Origin: Amycolatopsis tucumanensis
GTDB lineage: Bacteria > Actinomycetota > Actinomycetes > Mycobacteriales > Pseudonocardiaceae
DNA: 64,000 nucleotides
Assembly (NCBI RefSeq): GCF_021654135.1
Contig: NZ_JAKGSD010000001.1
Coordinates: 536,116 to 600,115 of the forward strand
Direction: 5' to 3'
Shown here: piece after piece, positions 18,915 to 27,143 of the stretch
Layout: each line of letters begins with the position of its first letter
Numbering within the stretch: position 1 is the first letter of the stretch
Translations under genes and position numbers: made by a program
The notes under the pieces: model-generated
Database searches by the model: none
Seen by the model: only the letters and a program-made list of their open reading frames with translations
Told to the model about the DNA's origin: nothing

Positions 18915-19640
18915 TCAGCGCAGGTAGAGCCCGCCGTTGGCGTCCCAGCAGGCGCCGGTGACGGAGGCGGCCTCGGGCGAGGCGAGCAGGGCGACCATCC
19001 GGGCGATGAACGCCGGGTCGCCGAGCCTGCCCACCGGAATGCTCCGCGCGAGCCCGTCGACGTCGTCCACAATGGACCGCACCGCCGGACTGTCCTGCGG
19101 GCCCGGCGACACCGCGTTCACCGTCACCCCGTGCGGCGCGAGCTCACGGGCGAACACCTTGGTGGCGGACAGGACCGCGCCCTTGGAGGACGCGTAGTGC
19201 CCGCCGGTCGCGGTGCCGCCGTTCTGCCCGGCGAGCGAGGCCATGTTCACGATCCGGCCGTAGCCGTGCGCGGCGAAGTGCGCGCCGAAGACCTGGCAGG
19301 CGGAGAACGTGCCGCCGAGGTTCACCTTCAGCACGGCGTCCAGCTCGTCGGCGGTGATGTCCATCAGCTTCTTCGCCTGCGTGCGGGCGGCGTTGTTGAC
19401 CAGCACGTGCACTGATCCGAAGTCGGCCAGCACAGCGGCGAGCAGGCCGTCCAGCGCCGCGCGGTCGGCGACGTCGACGGCGTACCCCGTGGCCTCGCCC
19501 AGTTCCTTGGCCAGCGCTTCGGCGGCGCCCCCGTCGAGGTCGGCGATCGCGACTCGGTAGCCGTCGGCGTGCAGGCGGCGCACGATCGCCTCGCCAAGGC
19601 CGTGGGCGCCGCCGGTGACGACCGCGGTCTGCGCGCTCAC
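18915..19640 (-). CDS. iacE: IacE-like short-chain dehydrogenase
   Basis: 241 residues, a classical SDR with the cofactor motif TGGAHGLG, NNAA, and the catalytic Ser plus YASSK. In the iac pathway IacE is thought to act on hydroxylated indole-acetate intermediates; its exact step was not settled when I last knew the literature. The GTG start at 19640 overlaps the iacD stop (GTGA), indicating coupling within the iacABCDEF operon. Confidence 0.9.
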   Translation of the reverse strand: MSAQTAVVTGGAHGLGEAIVRRLHADGYRVAIADLDGGAAEALAKELGEATGYAVDVADRAALDGLLAAVLADFGSVHVLVNNAARTQAKKLMDITADELDAVLKVNLGGTFSACQVFGAHFAAHGYGRIVNMASLAGQNGGTATGGHYASSKGAVLSATKVFARELAPHGVTVNAVSPGPQDSPAVRSIVDDVDGLARSIPVGRLGDPAFIARMVALLASPEAASVTGACWDANGGLYLR

Positions 19641-20137
19641 AGCAGGAACCCCGCGGCGGGCACGGCGTCCTCGCTGTCCACCAGCCGCACGACCTTCTCC
19701 GCGATGCGGTCGCCGGAGGACGACAGCCGGACGCGGTGGCGCACGTCGGCGGCCCAGATGTCGTGCCGCCCGCGCTTGTAGGCGATCAGCACCTGCGCCG
19801 AGCGCAGCACGACCTCGGTGTCGGTCACGGTCTCCGGCACGAACCGGGACACGGTGCGCACGGTGCGGGCCGCGTCGACGGCGGCGATGGCGTAGCCCTC
19901 GGTCATGCGGGTCACGCGCATGGCCCGCATCCGCGCGTCGTCGTAGATCATGTTGAGCGTGCCGGCGAAGTCCTCGGTGTCCGGGTCGATCGGCACGACG
20001 TAGCGGGCGTCGTCGGTGTAGAGCTCCTGCCACACCAGGTAGTCCTTGCGGTCGAGCAGCTCGGCCTCCCGCCAGACCAGCTCGACCGCGCGGGCCACCC
20101 GGACGTCGGTCAGCGGGACGGTGATCGTGTCAGTCAT
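19637..20137 (-). CDS. iacD: IacD-like ring-hydroxylating dioxygenase small subunit
   Basis: 166 residues of the NTF2-like dioxygenase beta-subunit family, recognised by RAVELVWREAELLDRKDY and WQELYTDDARYVVPI near the N-terminus. Beta subunits are structural partners of Rieske alpha subunits in alpha3beta3 oxygenases. It overlaps the alpha-subunit gene by eight bases and the SDR gene by four. With IacC it should convert dioxindole-3-acetate toward catechol in the known iac pathway. Confidence 0.91.
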   Translation of the reverse strand: MTDTITVPLTDVRVARAVELVWREAELLDRKDYLVWQELYTDDARYVVPIDPDTEDFAGTLNMIYDDARMRAMRVTRMTEGYAIAAVDAARTVRTVSRFVPETVTDTEVVLRSAQVLIAYKRGRHDIWAADVRHRVRLSSSGDRIAEKVVRLVDSEDAVPAAGFLL

Positions 20138-21407
20138 CGCTCATCATCTGCTTCCACATCCGGTACGCGGCGCGCATCCCGGTTTCGTCGGTCACGTGGG
20201 CGGTCGGCCAGCCGTGCTCGTCGTCCTTCTCCCTGCCGAGCCCGCGGTTGACCAGGATCGGCATGTCCGGCGCGGCCTGGGCGCCGCGCTGCACGCGGTC
20301 CCAGCCCTCGGCGTCGTCCGGGGTGCCGAACCCGAACGGTCCCTGGAAGTGCTCGTGGATGCGCAGCCGCTCGCGGTTGACGACGTCCAGCTCGGGCGGC
20401 CCGTCCGGGCCGATCGCGATGTGCTCGATCAGCGTCTCGTCGACCGAGATCGGCCGCAGGACCCGGAAGAACGCCGCCGACATCGACACGTTCGGGAACA
20501 GGTTCAGGTTGAACCCGGTGCCGTGCATGGCGCGGACCACCTTGCGCACGGCCGCGTCGTCGAGCGTCTTGGACAGCTCCGCAACGACGTGGTCGAAGCG
20601 GGCCTGCAGCGGTTCGCTGCCGTCGTCGGCGTCGAGGTCGGAGTGCTCGGGCACCATCTGCATGACGCTGTGGCCGTTGCCCAGCGCGTGGGTGATCGCC
20701 GCCGGGTCGGTCATGAACGACATCATGTCCGCGGTCTCGGCGTCCACCGACGCCATCCACGACCGGTGCACGATCGGGAAGTGGTAGCCGTCGGTGGTGT
20801 TCTCCAGCTGGATCTTCCAGTTGCCGCGGAACCGGAACTGGTGCTTGCCCAGCACCTTGATCGGGTAGCCGCCGCCCTGCTTCATGAACCGGTCCAGCCA
20901 CAGCTTCGCGTCGCCGAGGAAGTCCGCCAGGGGCTCGATGCCCTCGTCGAACGTCGCGAAGACCATGCCGCCGTAGGACTCGGTGCGCAGCTTGCGCAGC
21001 GACAGGTCCTTCTTGTCCGCCACGCCCTCGTACCCGTCCGGGTACGGGATGCCGCGCAGCGTGCCGTCCAGGCCGTAGGACCAAGCGTGGTACGGGCAGG
21101 TGAACCCGTTGGCCTTGCCCCGCGGCTTCTCGCACAGGCTCGCGCCGCGGTGGCGGCAGCGGTTGAGCAGCGTGTGCAGGGTGCCCTTGCGGTCCCGCGA
21201 CACGATCACCGGCTGGCGGCCGACGTAGGTGGACTTGAAGGTGCCCGGCCCGGGCAGCTCGCTCTCGTGCGCGACCCACACCCAGGTGCGCTCGAAGATC
21301 TTCGTCATCTCCTGCTCGAAGATCTCCGGGTCCGTGTAGAGGCGGCCGGCGACGCGGTCGTCGAGCACGAGGTCCGCGGGCGCGGCGGCGAAGATGTTCT
21401 CGGTCAT
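20130..21407 (-). CDS. iacC: IacC-like Rieske dioxygenase large subunit
   Basis: 425 residues. The Rieske 2Fe-2S site is complete (CRHRG, then CPYHAW) and the mononuclear iron site reads DGYHFPIVH followed by a distal Asp region, so the enzyme should be active. In characterised iac clusters IacCD is the oxygenase that takes dioxindole-3-acetate to catechol, with electrons from IacF. The ATG at 21407 is 12 bases from the iacB stop. Confidence 0.94.
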   Translation of the reverse strand: MTENIFAAAPADLVLDDRVAGRLYTDPEIFEQEMTKIFERTWVWVAHESELPGPGTFKSTYVGRQPVIVSRDRKGTLHTLLNRCRHRGASLCEKPRGKANGFTCPYHAWSYGLDGTLRGIPYPDGYEGVADKKDLSLRKLRTESYGGMVFATFDEGIEPLADFLGDAKLWLDRFMKQGGGYPIKVLGKHQFRFRGNWKIQLENTTDGYHFPIVHRSWMASVDAETADMMSFMTDPAAITHALGNGHSVMQMVPEHSDLDADDGSEPLQARFDHVVAELSKTLDDAAVRKVVRAMHGTGFNLNLFPNVSMSAAFFRVLRPISVDETLIEHIAIGPDGPPELDVVNRERLRIHEHFQGPFGFGTPDDAEGWDRVQRGAQAAPDMPILVNRGLGREKDDEHGWPTAHVTDETGMRAAYRMWKQMMSDD

Positions 21408-21419
21408 GGTGTCCTCTCC

Positions 21420-21800
21420 TCAGCCGGGCAGCTCGACGTCTTCGCGCACCGTCAGCGCGCGGCCGATGCGGGCTTCGACCTTGGCGAAGCGCCACAGCTT
21501 CGCGCCGCCGTCGCCGACCGGGGTGGTGCGGAACAGGTTGCAGGCGGCCTTGACGGTCTCGGCGGTGTCCACGTCGGCGAGGATGTAGGCGGTCCACGGC
21601 CAGCCGTCGGAGGGGCCGACCATGTGCGAGTCGTCGTCGATGTCGCCGATGAAGTCCACGCCCGGCAGGGCCTTGATGCCGTCCATCATGGACACGAACG
21701 CCTGCCACACGTGCCCGGGCGTGATGCCGTCGGCAGGCAGGTCGAAGAAGTTCTGGTTGATGCCGATGCAGAACAGCACGCGCAGGGGCGTCGCGCTCAT
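21420..21800 (-). CDS. iacB: IacB-like small protein of indole-acetate catabolism
   Basis: 126 residues with no enzymatic motif I recognise. Alternating beta strands and helices (LRVLFCIGINQNF; WTAYILADVDTAETVKAA) suggest a dimeric alpha/beta-barrel-like fold. Its place between the acyl-CoA-dehydrogenase-like iacA and the Rieske iacC, and its size, match IacB, a protein of poorly defined function in iac clusters. The symbol rests mainly on synteny. Confidence 0.75.
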   Translation of the reverse strand: MSATPLRVLFCIGINQNFFDLPADGITPGHVWQAFVSMMDGIKALPGVDFIGDIDDDSHMVGPSDGWPWTAYILADVDTAETVKAACNLFRTTPVGDGGAKLWRFAKVEARIGRALTVREDVELPG

Positions 21801-21829
21801 CTCGGTCCTCCTCGTCGGTGGTGGTCGGG

Positions 21830-22963
21830 TCAGCGGAAGCCGGGGCTGGTGGGCGGCAGTCCCATGAGGACGGCCCCGGCGGAGTCGAAGATCGCCGGCC
21901 CGAGGAAGGCGTGCTGCTTGGGCACCAGCGCGTCGCCCGCCAGGTCGCGCAGCGGGTGCTCGGTGTAGATCGGGGCGGTGCCGGAGATCTCGACGAGCCG
22001 GTCCACCACGCCGGACGCCACGCGGGCCAGGTGCGCGGAGGCCAACCGCAGCCGGGCATTGTGCTCGTCGGTGGCGGTGTCGCCGCGCAGCACGTGCTGC
22101 CACACCTGGTCGCTCAGGTCGTAGAACCAGGCGCGGGCCGAGCTCAGGTCCGCCTCGGCGCGGGCGACCTCGGTGCGGTAGTAGGCCCGGTCGGCGAGCT
22201 TCGGCGCGCCGGTGACCCCGGTGTAGCCGCCGCCGACCTGCTTGGCGTGGTCCAGGGCCGCGCGCGCCACGCCCGCGCCGACCACGGCGAGGACCTGGGA
22301 GGCGTAGGCGATCGTCGGGTAGTGGTAGAGCGGCTCGTCCACGGTCGGCGCGCCGCCGCGGATGAAGGTCCACTCGCGGGGCACCTCGACCCCGCGCACG
22401 ACGATGTCGAACGAGCCGGTGGCCCGCATGCCCACGACGTCCCAGTCCTGGACGATCTCGACCTGGTCCGGCCGCAGGACCGCGGTGCGCGGCTTGCCGC
22501 CGGACTCCTCGTCGCCGGGCAGGCCGACGCCGATCAGGTCGGCGCCCATGCAGCCGCTGGCGAACTTCCAGTGCCCGTCGACCAGGTAGCCGCGCTCGGT
22601 GGCGGCGGCGCGCTGCATCGGGAACAGCGCGCCGGCGAAGGCCACGTCCGGGCCGTCGCGGTACAGCTCGGCCTGGGTGTCCAGCGGCAGAGCGGCCAGG
22701 TAGATCTGCGCGGAGCCGAAGCTCGCGACCCAGCCGGTGGAACCGTCGACGACCGAGATCCGCTCGACGGTGTCGAGGAACTCGGCGGGCGGCAGCGGCT
22801 GCCCGCCGAACTTGCCCGGCGTCGCCGCCCGGTAGATCCCGATCTGCTTGAGCCGTGCGACGAAGTCCTTCGGCACGTAGCGCTGCTCGCGGAACTCCTG
22901 CCGCCGCTGCGCGAGCTCGGCGAGGACGTCGTCGAACCCGACGCCCTGCGGGGTGTGCACCAT
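21830..22963 (-). CDS. iacA: IacA-like flavin monooxygenase (acyl-CoA dehydrogenase fold)
   Basis: 377 residues with the acyl-CoA-dehydrogenase/HsaA-type flavin monooxygenase fold: helical N-terminus, central beta domain (WVASFGSAQIYL; DWDVVGMRATGSFDIVV) and helical C-terminus. IacA performs the first attack on indole-3-acetate in known pathways (it also oxidises indole to indoxyl), using reduced flavin supplied by IacG. The ATG at 22963 has a strong AGGAGG site. It heads the iacABCDEF operon; a palindrome-like operator lies 85 bases upstream of the start. Confidence 0.9.
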   Translation of the reverse strand: MVHTPQGVGFDDVLAELAQRRQEFREQRYVPKDFVARLKQIGIYRAATPGKFGGQPLPPAEFLDTVERISVVDGSTGWVASFGSAQIYLAALPLDTQAELYRDGPDVAFAGALFPMQRAAATERGYLVDGHWKFASGCMGADLIGVGLPGDEESGGKPRTAVLRPDQVEIVQDWDVVGMRATGSFDIVVRGVEVPREWTFIRGGAPTVDEPLYHYPTIAYASQVLAVVGAGVARAALDHAKQVGGGYTGVTGAPKLADRAYYRTEVARAEADLSSARAWFYDLSDQVWQHVLRGDTATDEHNARLRLASAHLARVASGVVDRLVEISGTAPIYTEHPLRDLAGDALVPKQHAFLGPAIFDSAGAVLMGLPPTSPGFR

Positions 22964-22995
22964 CGCGCCTCCTCCTACTCGCGGGTTGCCCCCCG

Positions 22996-23065
22996 ACGGT
23001 AGGCAGCCGGGGCCGCCGCGCGGAATTGGTGGTTCTGCGGCACCGGGTAGGGGATTCCTTCAGCG
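22996..23065 (-). promoter_or_regulatory. iacA promoter with putative RR operator (site 1)
   Basis: On the plus strand 23048-23065 reads TAGGGGATTCCTTCAGCG. Its near edge is 85 bases upstream of the iacA start. On the minus strand a TACCGT hexamer (23001-22996) lies 46 bases from the operator edge and could be the -10 element. Three other copies in the window share the spacing. Confidence 0.6.
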
Positions 23066-23097
23066 CGCGCCGGCCGCGCCCGGCTTACCCTGGCGGG

Positions 23098-24576
23098 ATG
23101 CAGGTGGATCCACGCGCGCCCGAACTGGTCACCGAGGACTTCGTGACCATGCTCCACGCCAGCCGCATGTGCGTGCTGGTGCACGACGCGGCGACGAAGA
23201 ACATCCTGTGGGCCAACCCGGCGGCGTGCGAGATGCTCGAGTGGAGCGTGGCCGAGCTGCGTCCGCTCAAGGCGAACCACATGAGCAGCACCGCGCGCCA
23301 GTACGACCGCGTGATCGGCCGGGCGTGGCTGCAGGACGCGGTGGAGAAGGGCACGAACAGCATCGAGTGGCACTACCGGTCCCGCACGGGACGGGTGATC
23401 CCGACCGAGGCCATCGCGATCCGCGTGGAACTCGCGCAGGGGCCGGCGGTGATGGTGCAGTTTCGCGACATCGAGCGGGAGCAGGAGATCGAGCAGGAGC
23501 TGCGGCGCACCGCGTCCTACATGGACGCGCTGGCGCACCGCACGTCCACGATCGCGCTGATGCTGGACCGGGACGGCGTGCTGCGGTTCGCCACCGACAC
23601 GGCGTTGAAGGTGATCGGCGCGGACAGCGGGCAGCCGCTCGGCCCGTTGTCGGGTTACGGCACGCTGCGGCTGGCCGGCCGCCCGGCGTCCTGGCCGGAG
23701 GTCCTGGAGCGGGCCGATCCGGTGACGACGGTGCAGCTCGCGCTGACCGGGGCGGACGAGCCGGTGTGGCTGGAGGGCAGCCTCGAACGGCTGCAGGAGA
23801 CCGGCGGGGACGCGTTGCTGATGATCCTGCACGACGTGTCCGGCCGCGTGCAGGAGGACCTCCGGCGGGAACGCGAGCTGCAGCAGGAGAACTACCTGGC
23901 CCGCTACAACGCGATGGGCGACATGGCGATGGCGATTGCCCACGAGCTGGGCCAGCCGCTCGCGGCGGCGGCGAACTTCCTCGGTGGCGCCGCCCGGCAC
24001 GCGTCCGGGACGGCCGCGGAGCAGGTGCGGTTCGGCATCGACAGCGCGGTCCGGCAGATCGACCGCGCGAGCGCCATCGTCGCGGCCCTGCGCGCGTTCG
24101 TCGGGCACCTGGAGCACGTGCGCCAGGTGGCCGACCTCGGCGAGATCGTCACCGAATGCCTGTACTTCGTGCGGCTGCGGGCGGACGCGGCGGGCGTCGA
24201 CGTGGTGGTCCGCGAGCCGCCGGGTCCGGTGCCGGTGCGGTGCGAACGGGTGCTGACCGGGCAGGTGGTGCTCAACTTCTGCTTCAACGCCATCGACGAG
24301 GTGGCGGCCTTCGGCCCGGAGCGCCGCGAGATCGTGCTGACCACGCGCGCCGAGGGCGGTGAGGGCGTGCTGACTGTGGAGGACTGGGGACGCGGCCTGC
24401 CGCGGGACCCGTTCGCCGAGTCGTTCACCTCGAAGGAGCACGGCAGCGGGATCGGCCTGGCGTTGTCGCACCGGATCATCACCCGCCAGCACGGCCGGAT
24501 CTGGGCCGAGCCCCGCGACGGCGCCGGCTCGCGGTTCGGCTTCGCCCTGCCGCTCGCGGAAACCCCTGAGACGTAA
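23098..24576 (+). CDS. Soluble PAS sensor histidine kinase of the iac cluster
   Basis: 492 residues with no transmembrane helix. An N-terminal PAS domain (about 15-135, LVHDAATKNILWANPAACEM) is followed by a second PAS-like segment (about 145-255), then a HisKA-type H-box (AMAIAHELGQPLAAAANFL, His at about 281) and a HATPase with VVLNFCFNAIDEV, DWGRGLP and GSGIGLALS. This is a FixL/StyS-like cytosolic sensor. Its likely partner is the FixJ-like regulator at 27144-27755. It is divergent from iacA and presumably senses indole-acetate or a catabolite. The ATG at 23098 is the first Met before PAS1. Confidence 0.9.
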   Translation: MQVDPRAPELVTEDFVTMLHASRMCVLVHDAATKNILWANPAACEMLEWSVAELRPLKANHMSSTARQYDRVIGRAWLQDAVEKGTNSIEWHYRSRTGRVIPTEAIAIRVELAQGPAVMVQFRDIEREQEIEQELRRTASYMDALAHRTSTIALMLDRDGVLRFATDTALKVIGADSGQPLGPLSGYGTLRLAGRPASWPEVLERADPVTTVQLALTGADEPVWLEGSLERLQETGGDALLMILHDVSGRVQEDLRRERELQQENYLARYNAMGDMAMAIAHELGQPLAAAANFLGGAARHASGTAAEQVRFGIDSAVRQIDRASAIVAALRAFVGHLEHVRQVADLGEIVTECLYFVRLRADAAGVDVVVREPPGPVPVRCERVLTGQVVLNFCFNAIDEVAAFGPERREIVLTTRAEGGEGVLTVEDWGRGLPRDPFAESFTSKEHGSGIGLALSHRIITRQHGRIWAEPRDGAGSRFGFALPLAETPET

Positions 24577-24640
24577 GGGAAACCCTTACCGGGGCGGGAA
24601 GAACTCTCACTTCCCGGCGGCCCCGCCGCGCGCGTACGTT
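24573..24640 (+). promoter_or_regulatory. iacG promoter with putative RR operator (site 2)
   Basis: 24573-24589 is a perfect inverted repeat, GTAAGGG-AAA-CCCTTAC, overlapping the kinase stop codon. It ends 82 bases before the iacG GTG, and a TACGTT hexamer at 24635-24640 lies 45 bases downstream. Most symmetrical copy of the four-site motif. Confidence 0.65.
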
Positions 24641-24670
24641 CGAGCTGTTCGGCGATCGTTTGGAGGAATC

Positions 24671-25177
24671 GTGCCCGAGCTGACCCGGCAGCAGACCGAG
24701 TTCCGCGCCGCGATGGCCAACCTCTCGGCGGCGGTCACCGTCATCACCACCGACGGTCCCCGTGGCCGCGCCGGCATGACCGTGAGCGCGGCCTGTTCGG
24801 TGACCGACTCGCCGCCGACCGTGCTGGTCTGCGTGAACCGCACCGCCCGCTCGCACGACGTGCTGGTCGGCAACGGCAGGCTGGCGGTGAACGTGCTGGG
24901 CGCCGGCCAGGAGGACCTGGCGCTGCACTTCGCCGGCGCCACCGGCGTGCCCACCGCGGAGCGGTTCACCGACGGACGGTGGGACCTGGCGACCCACGGG
25001 GTGCCGGTGCTCACCGGGGCGTGCGCCTCGGTGGTCGGCACGATCGTCGCCGAGCAGGCGTCGGGGTCGCACTCGGTGCTGTTCGTCGAGGTGGACACCG
25101 TGATCAGCGGGGACGACCCCGCCGCGCTGGTGTACTTCCAGCGCCGGTTCCACAGCCTCGGCACCACTGCGGCGTAG
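24671..25177 (+). CDS. iacG: IacG-like flavin reductase
   Basis: 168 residues of the HpaC/flavin-reductase-like FMN-binding family (FRAAMANLSAAVTVITTDG; MTVSAACSVTDSPPTVLVCV). It should supply reduced flavin to the IacA monooxygenase. Start GTG 24671 has a clear GGAGGAA site. It is the first gene of a plus-strand trio with orf85 and iacH, downstream of operator site 2. Confidence 0.9.
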   Translation: MPELTRQQTEFRAAMANLSAAVTVITTDGPRGRAGMTVSAACSVTDSPPTVLVCVNRTARSHDVLVGNGRLAVNVLGAGQEDLALHFAGATGVPTAERFTDGRWDLATHGVPVLTGACASVVGTIVAEQASGSHSVLFVEVDTVISGDDPAALVYFQRRFHSLGTTAA

Positions 25178-25187
25178 GAGAGCGGCC

Positions 25188-25445
25188 ATGGAGCGGATGA
25201 CGCTGACCTGCTACAACGACACGCACGGCTACGGCTGGCGGCACGTGGACCTGTTCGTGCACGACGCCGAGGGGCGCGAGCTGAACTGGGTGCACTGGCA
25301 GGTGCCCGACGACGGCCCGGAGGCGGCGGACGCCGTGACCAGGAAGGTCGAGCCGACGTTGCGCCGGACCTCGGAGTGGCGGCACGGCGTGAGCGAAAGC
25401 GGCATGGACTTCTGGGTCGCCGACGCCGCCTGGGAGGACGCGTGA
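25188..25445 (+). CDS. Small protein of unknown function between iacG and iacH
   Basis: 85 residues, acidic and Trp-rich (six Trp), with no motif I recognise. It starts ATG 25188, ten bases after iacG, and its stop overlaps the GTG of iacH (GTGA), so it is an integral operon member. The Pseudomonas iac cluster as I know it lacks a gene here, so it may be a lineage-specific accessory factor. Codon use and GC match its neighbours. Confidence 0.75.
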   Translation: MERMTLTCYNDTHGYGWRHVDLFVHDAEGRELNWVHWQVPDDGPEAADAVTRKVEPTLRRTSEWRHGVSESGMDFWVADAAWEDA

Positions 25446-26677
25446 AGCCGCTGCGCGCGCCGTGGTCCCTGCGGGAGCTGGTGAGCGGTTCGGTGGACGG
25501 GGCGCTGCGCCGGTCCCGTGAGCGCATCGCCGAGACGGAGCCGGCGCTGCGGGCGTGGGTGGAGCTGGCGTGGCCGGAGCCGGTCGCGGCCGGTCCGCTC
25601 GGCGGCGCGCCGCTCGGCGGGGTGCCGCTCGGGGTGAAGGACATCATCGACGTGGCCGGCCTGCCCACGCGGTGCGGATCGGGCCTGCGCGCCGGCAGCC
25701 CGCCCGCCGCGGCCGACGCCGCGATCGTGACGGCGTGGCGGCGCGCGGGCGCGGTGCCGGTCGGCAAGACGGTGACCACGGAGTTCGCGTTCTTCTCCCC
25801 CGGCCCGACGGACAACCCGAGCGCGCCGGGCCACACGCCGGGCGGGTCGTCGAGCGGCTCGGCGGCGGCCGTCGCGTCGGGGCAGGTGCCGCTCGCGCTC
25901 GGGTCGCAGACCGCCGGTTCGGTGATCCGGCCCGCGTCGTTCTGCGGGGTCGCGGCGATGGTGCTCAGCCACGGCCAGTTCCCGGTCGACGGGGTCACCG
26001 GGCTGAGCCCGAGCCTGGACAGCCACGGCTTCTACACCGCCCGGGTGTCGGATCTGGCGCTGGCCCACGCGGCGCTGACCGGTTCGCCGGACGCGGCCGG
26101 ACTGCCCGCCCGTCCCCCGCGGCTGCTGCTGTGGACGGGCATCGCCGGCCCCGCGATGCGCGCGGCGCTGGCGGTTGCGAGGGACCGCCTGGTGGCGGCC
26201 GGTGCGGTGGTGGAGGCGTTCCCGGACGAGCGGCTGATCGCCGACCTGACCGCGGCGCACCCGGTGGTGATGGCGTACGAGGCGGCGCGGGAGCGGGCCG
26301 CCGAGCTGGAGCGGGTGGCGGAGTTGAGCGCGCCCCTGGCGACGCTGTTGCAGACGGGTGCTCAGACCCCGGAGGCGGAGTACCGGCGGGCGCGGGAGTT
26401 CGTGCGGTCGGCCGCGTCGGCGGTGTCGGATTTCCTGGATTCCTACGACGCGATCCTCGGCCCCGCGGCGCCCGGTCCCCCACCGGAGGGGCTGGCCGCC
26501 ACGGGAGATCCGGTGCTGAGCCGGCCGTGGCAGGCGCTGGGTGTTCCACAGGTGGCCGTGCCCGGGCCGTCCACTGAGGACGGTCTGCCGCTGGGGGTGC
26601 AGCTGATCGGCCGGGCGCGGGAGGAGACCGCTTTGCTGACCACGGCTTGCTGGGTGGAGCGCGCATTGTCGGAGTGA
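25442..26677 (+). CDS. iacH: IacH-like amidase-signature protein
   Basis: 411 residues of the amidase signature family. The catalytic Lys (GVKDIID), the Ser-rich motif GGSSSGSAAAVA and the nucleophile loop GSQTAGSVIRPA are all present. IacH is an amidase-like member of iac clusters whose substrate is not firmly established. Start GTG 25442 is coupled to orf85. The gene ends before a 466-base stretch without a full gene (26678-27143) that holds hairpins and a duplicated helix-turn-helix remnant. Confidence 0.9.
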   Translation: MKPLRAPWSLRELVSGSVDGALRRSRERIAETEPALRAWVELAWPEPVAAGPLGGAPLGGVPLGVKDIIDVAGLPTRCGSGLRAGSPPAAADAAIVTAWRRAGAVPVGKTVTTEFAFFSPGPTDNPSAPGHTPGGSSSGSAAAVASGQVPLALGSQTAGSVIRPASFCGVAAMVLSHGQFPVDGVTGLSPSLDSHGFYTARVSDLALAHAALTGSPDAAGLPARPPRLLLWTGIAGPAMRAALAVARDRLVAAGAVVEAFPDERLIADLTAAHPVVMAYEAARERAAELERVAELSAPLATLLQTGAQTPEAEYRRAREFVRSAASAVSDFLDSYDAILGPAAPGPPPEGLAATGDPVLSRPWQALGVPQVAVPGPSTEDGLPLGVQLIGRAREETALLTTACWVERALSE

Positions 26678-26871
26678 TCGCGCGCTCGGCAGTGGGCGCA
26701 CGGGATCCACAAGGGACCTCCCGCCGGGAGGCAGCGCGACTCGCTCGGTGAAACCGGGGGGCGCCATCCGGCCCCGCACCACGCACCGCCGAAATGCGAC
26801 GCGGCCCGCCAGACCGGCGAGCCGCACTCAGCCGTGAGCACTCGGGCTCCACAAAGGACCCGCAGAAACCC
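26678..26871. repeat. Gene-free stretch with degenerate copies of the RR-downstream hairpin
   Basis: This gap downstream of iacH contains two imperfect relatives of the hairpin at 27091-27122: one near 26731-26765 (GCAGCGCGACTCGCTCGG, then AAACCGG) and one at about 26801-26825 (GCGGCCCGCC ... GGCGAGCCGC, one mismatch). Short ATCCACAA/GACC blocks recur near 26702, 26850 and 27128. It looks like debris of repeated tandem duplication of the 3' end of the response-regulator gene. It may still terminate iacH transcription. Confidence 0.55.
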
Positions 26872-27063
26872 TCACACCACCACGCGGTGCGTGAGGATGT
26901 CGTGCACCAAGGCGCCCAGGCTCTCCGCCCCCGTCTTCGCCTTGATCCGCGCCCGGTGCACGTCGATCGTCTTCACACTCGTGCCCAAGCGGTTCGCCGC
27001 CATCTGGCTGGACACCCCTTCGACCACCAACCGCAGCACCTCGCGCTCCCGCTGGGCCAGCAC
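26872..27063 (-). pseudogene. Duplicated LuxR helix-turn-helix of the iac response regulator
   Basis: 63 codons (GTG 27063 to TGA 26872) encode only the GerE-type helix-turn-helix, nearly identical to the C-terminus of the FixJ-like regulator at 27144-27755. Over ~190 aligned bases I count six differences, of which four are silent. The receiver half is absent. It is either a recent partial duplication remnant or a solo DNA-binding domain. No convincing ribosome site is visible, so I label it a pseudogene with reservation. Confidence 0.7.
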
Positions 27064-27090
27064 GCAGCACCATCCACCGACCGAATGCAG

Positions 27091-27122
27091 CGCGGCTCGC
27101 CGGGGGAAACCGGCGAGCCGCG
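27091..27122 (-). terminator. Hairpin downstream of the iac response regulator
   Basis: A perfect 13-bp stem (CGCGGCTCGCCGG / CCGGCGAGCCGCG) with a six-base loop lies 22 bases past the regulator stop on the minus strand. No T-tract follows, which is common in actinomycetes. Confidence 0.75.
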
Positions 27123-27143
27123 CTCAACGATCCACAAGCGACC

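Noticed and set aside
26678..27143. Possible small RNA gene in the gap after iacH
   Set aside because: The structure is explained by duplicated terminator hairpins and a copied helix-turn-helix; no independent promoter was evident.
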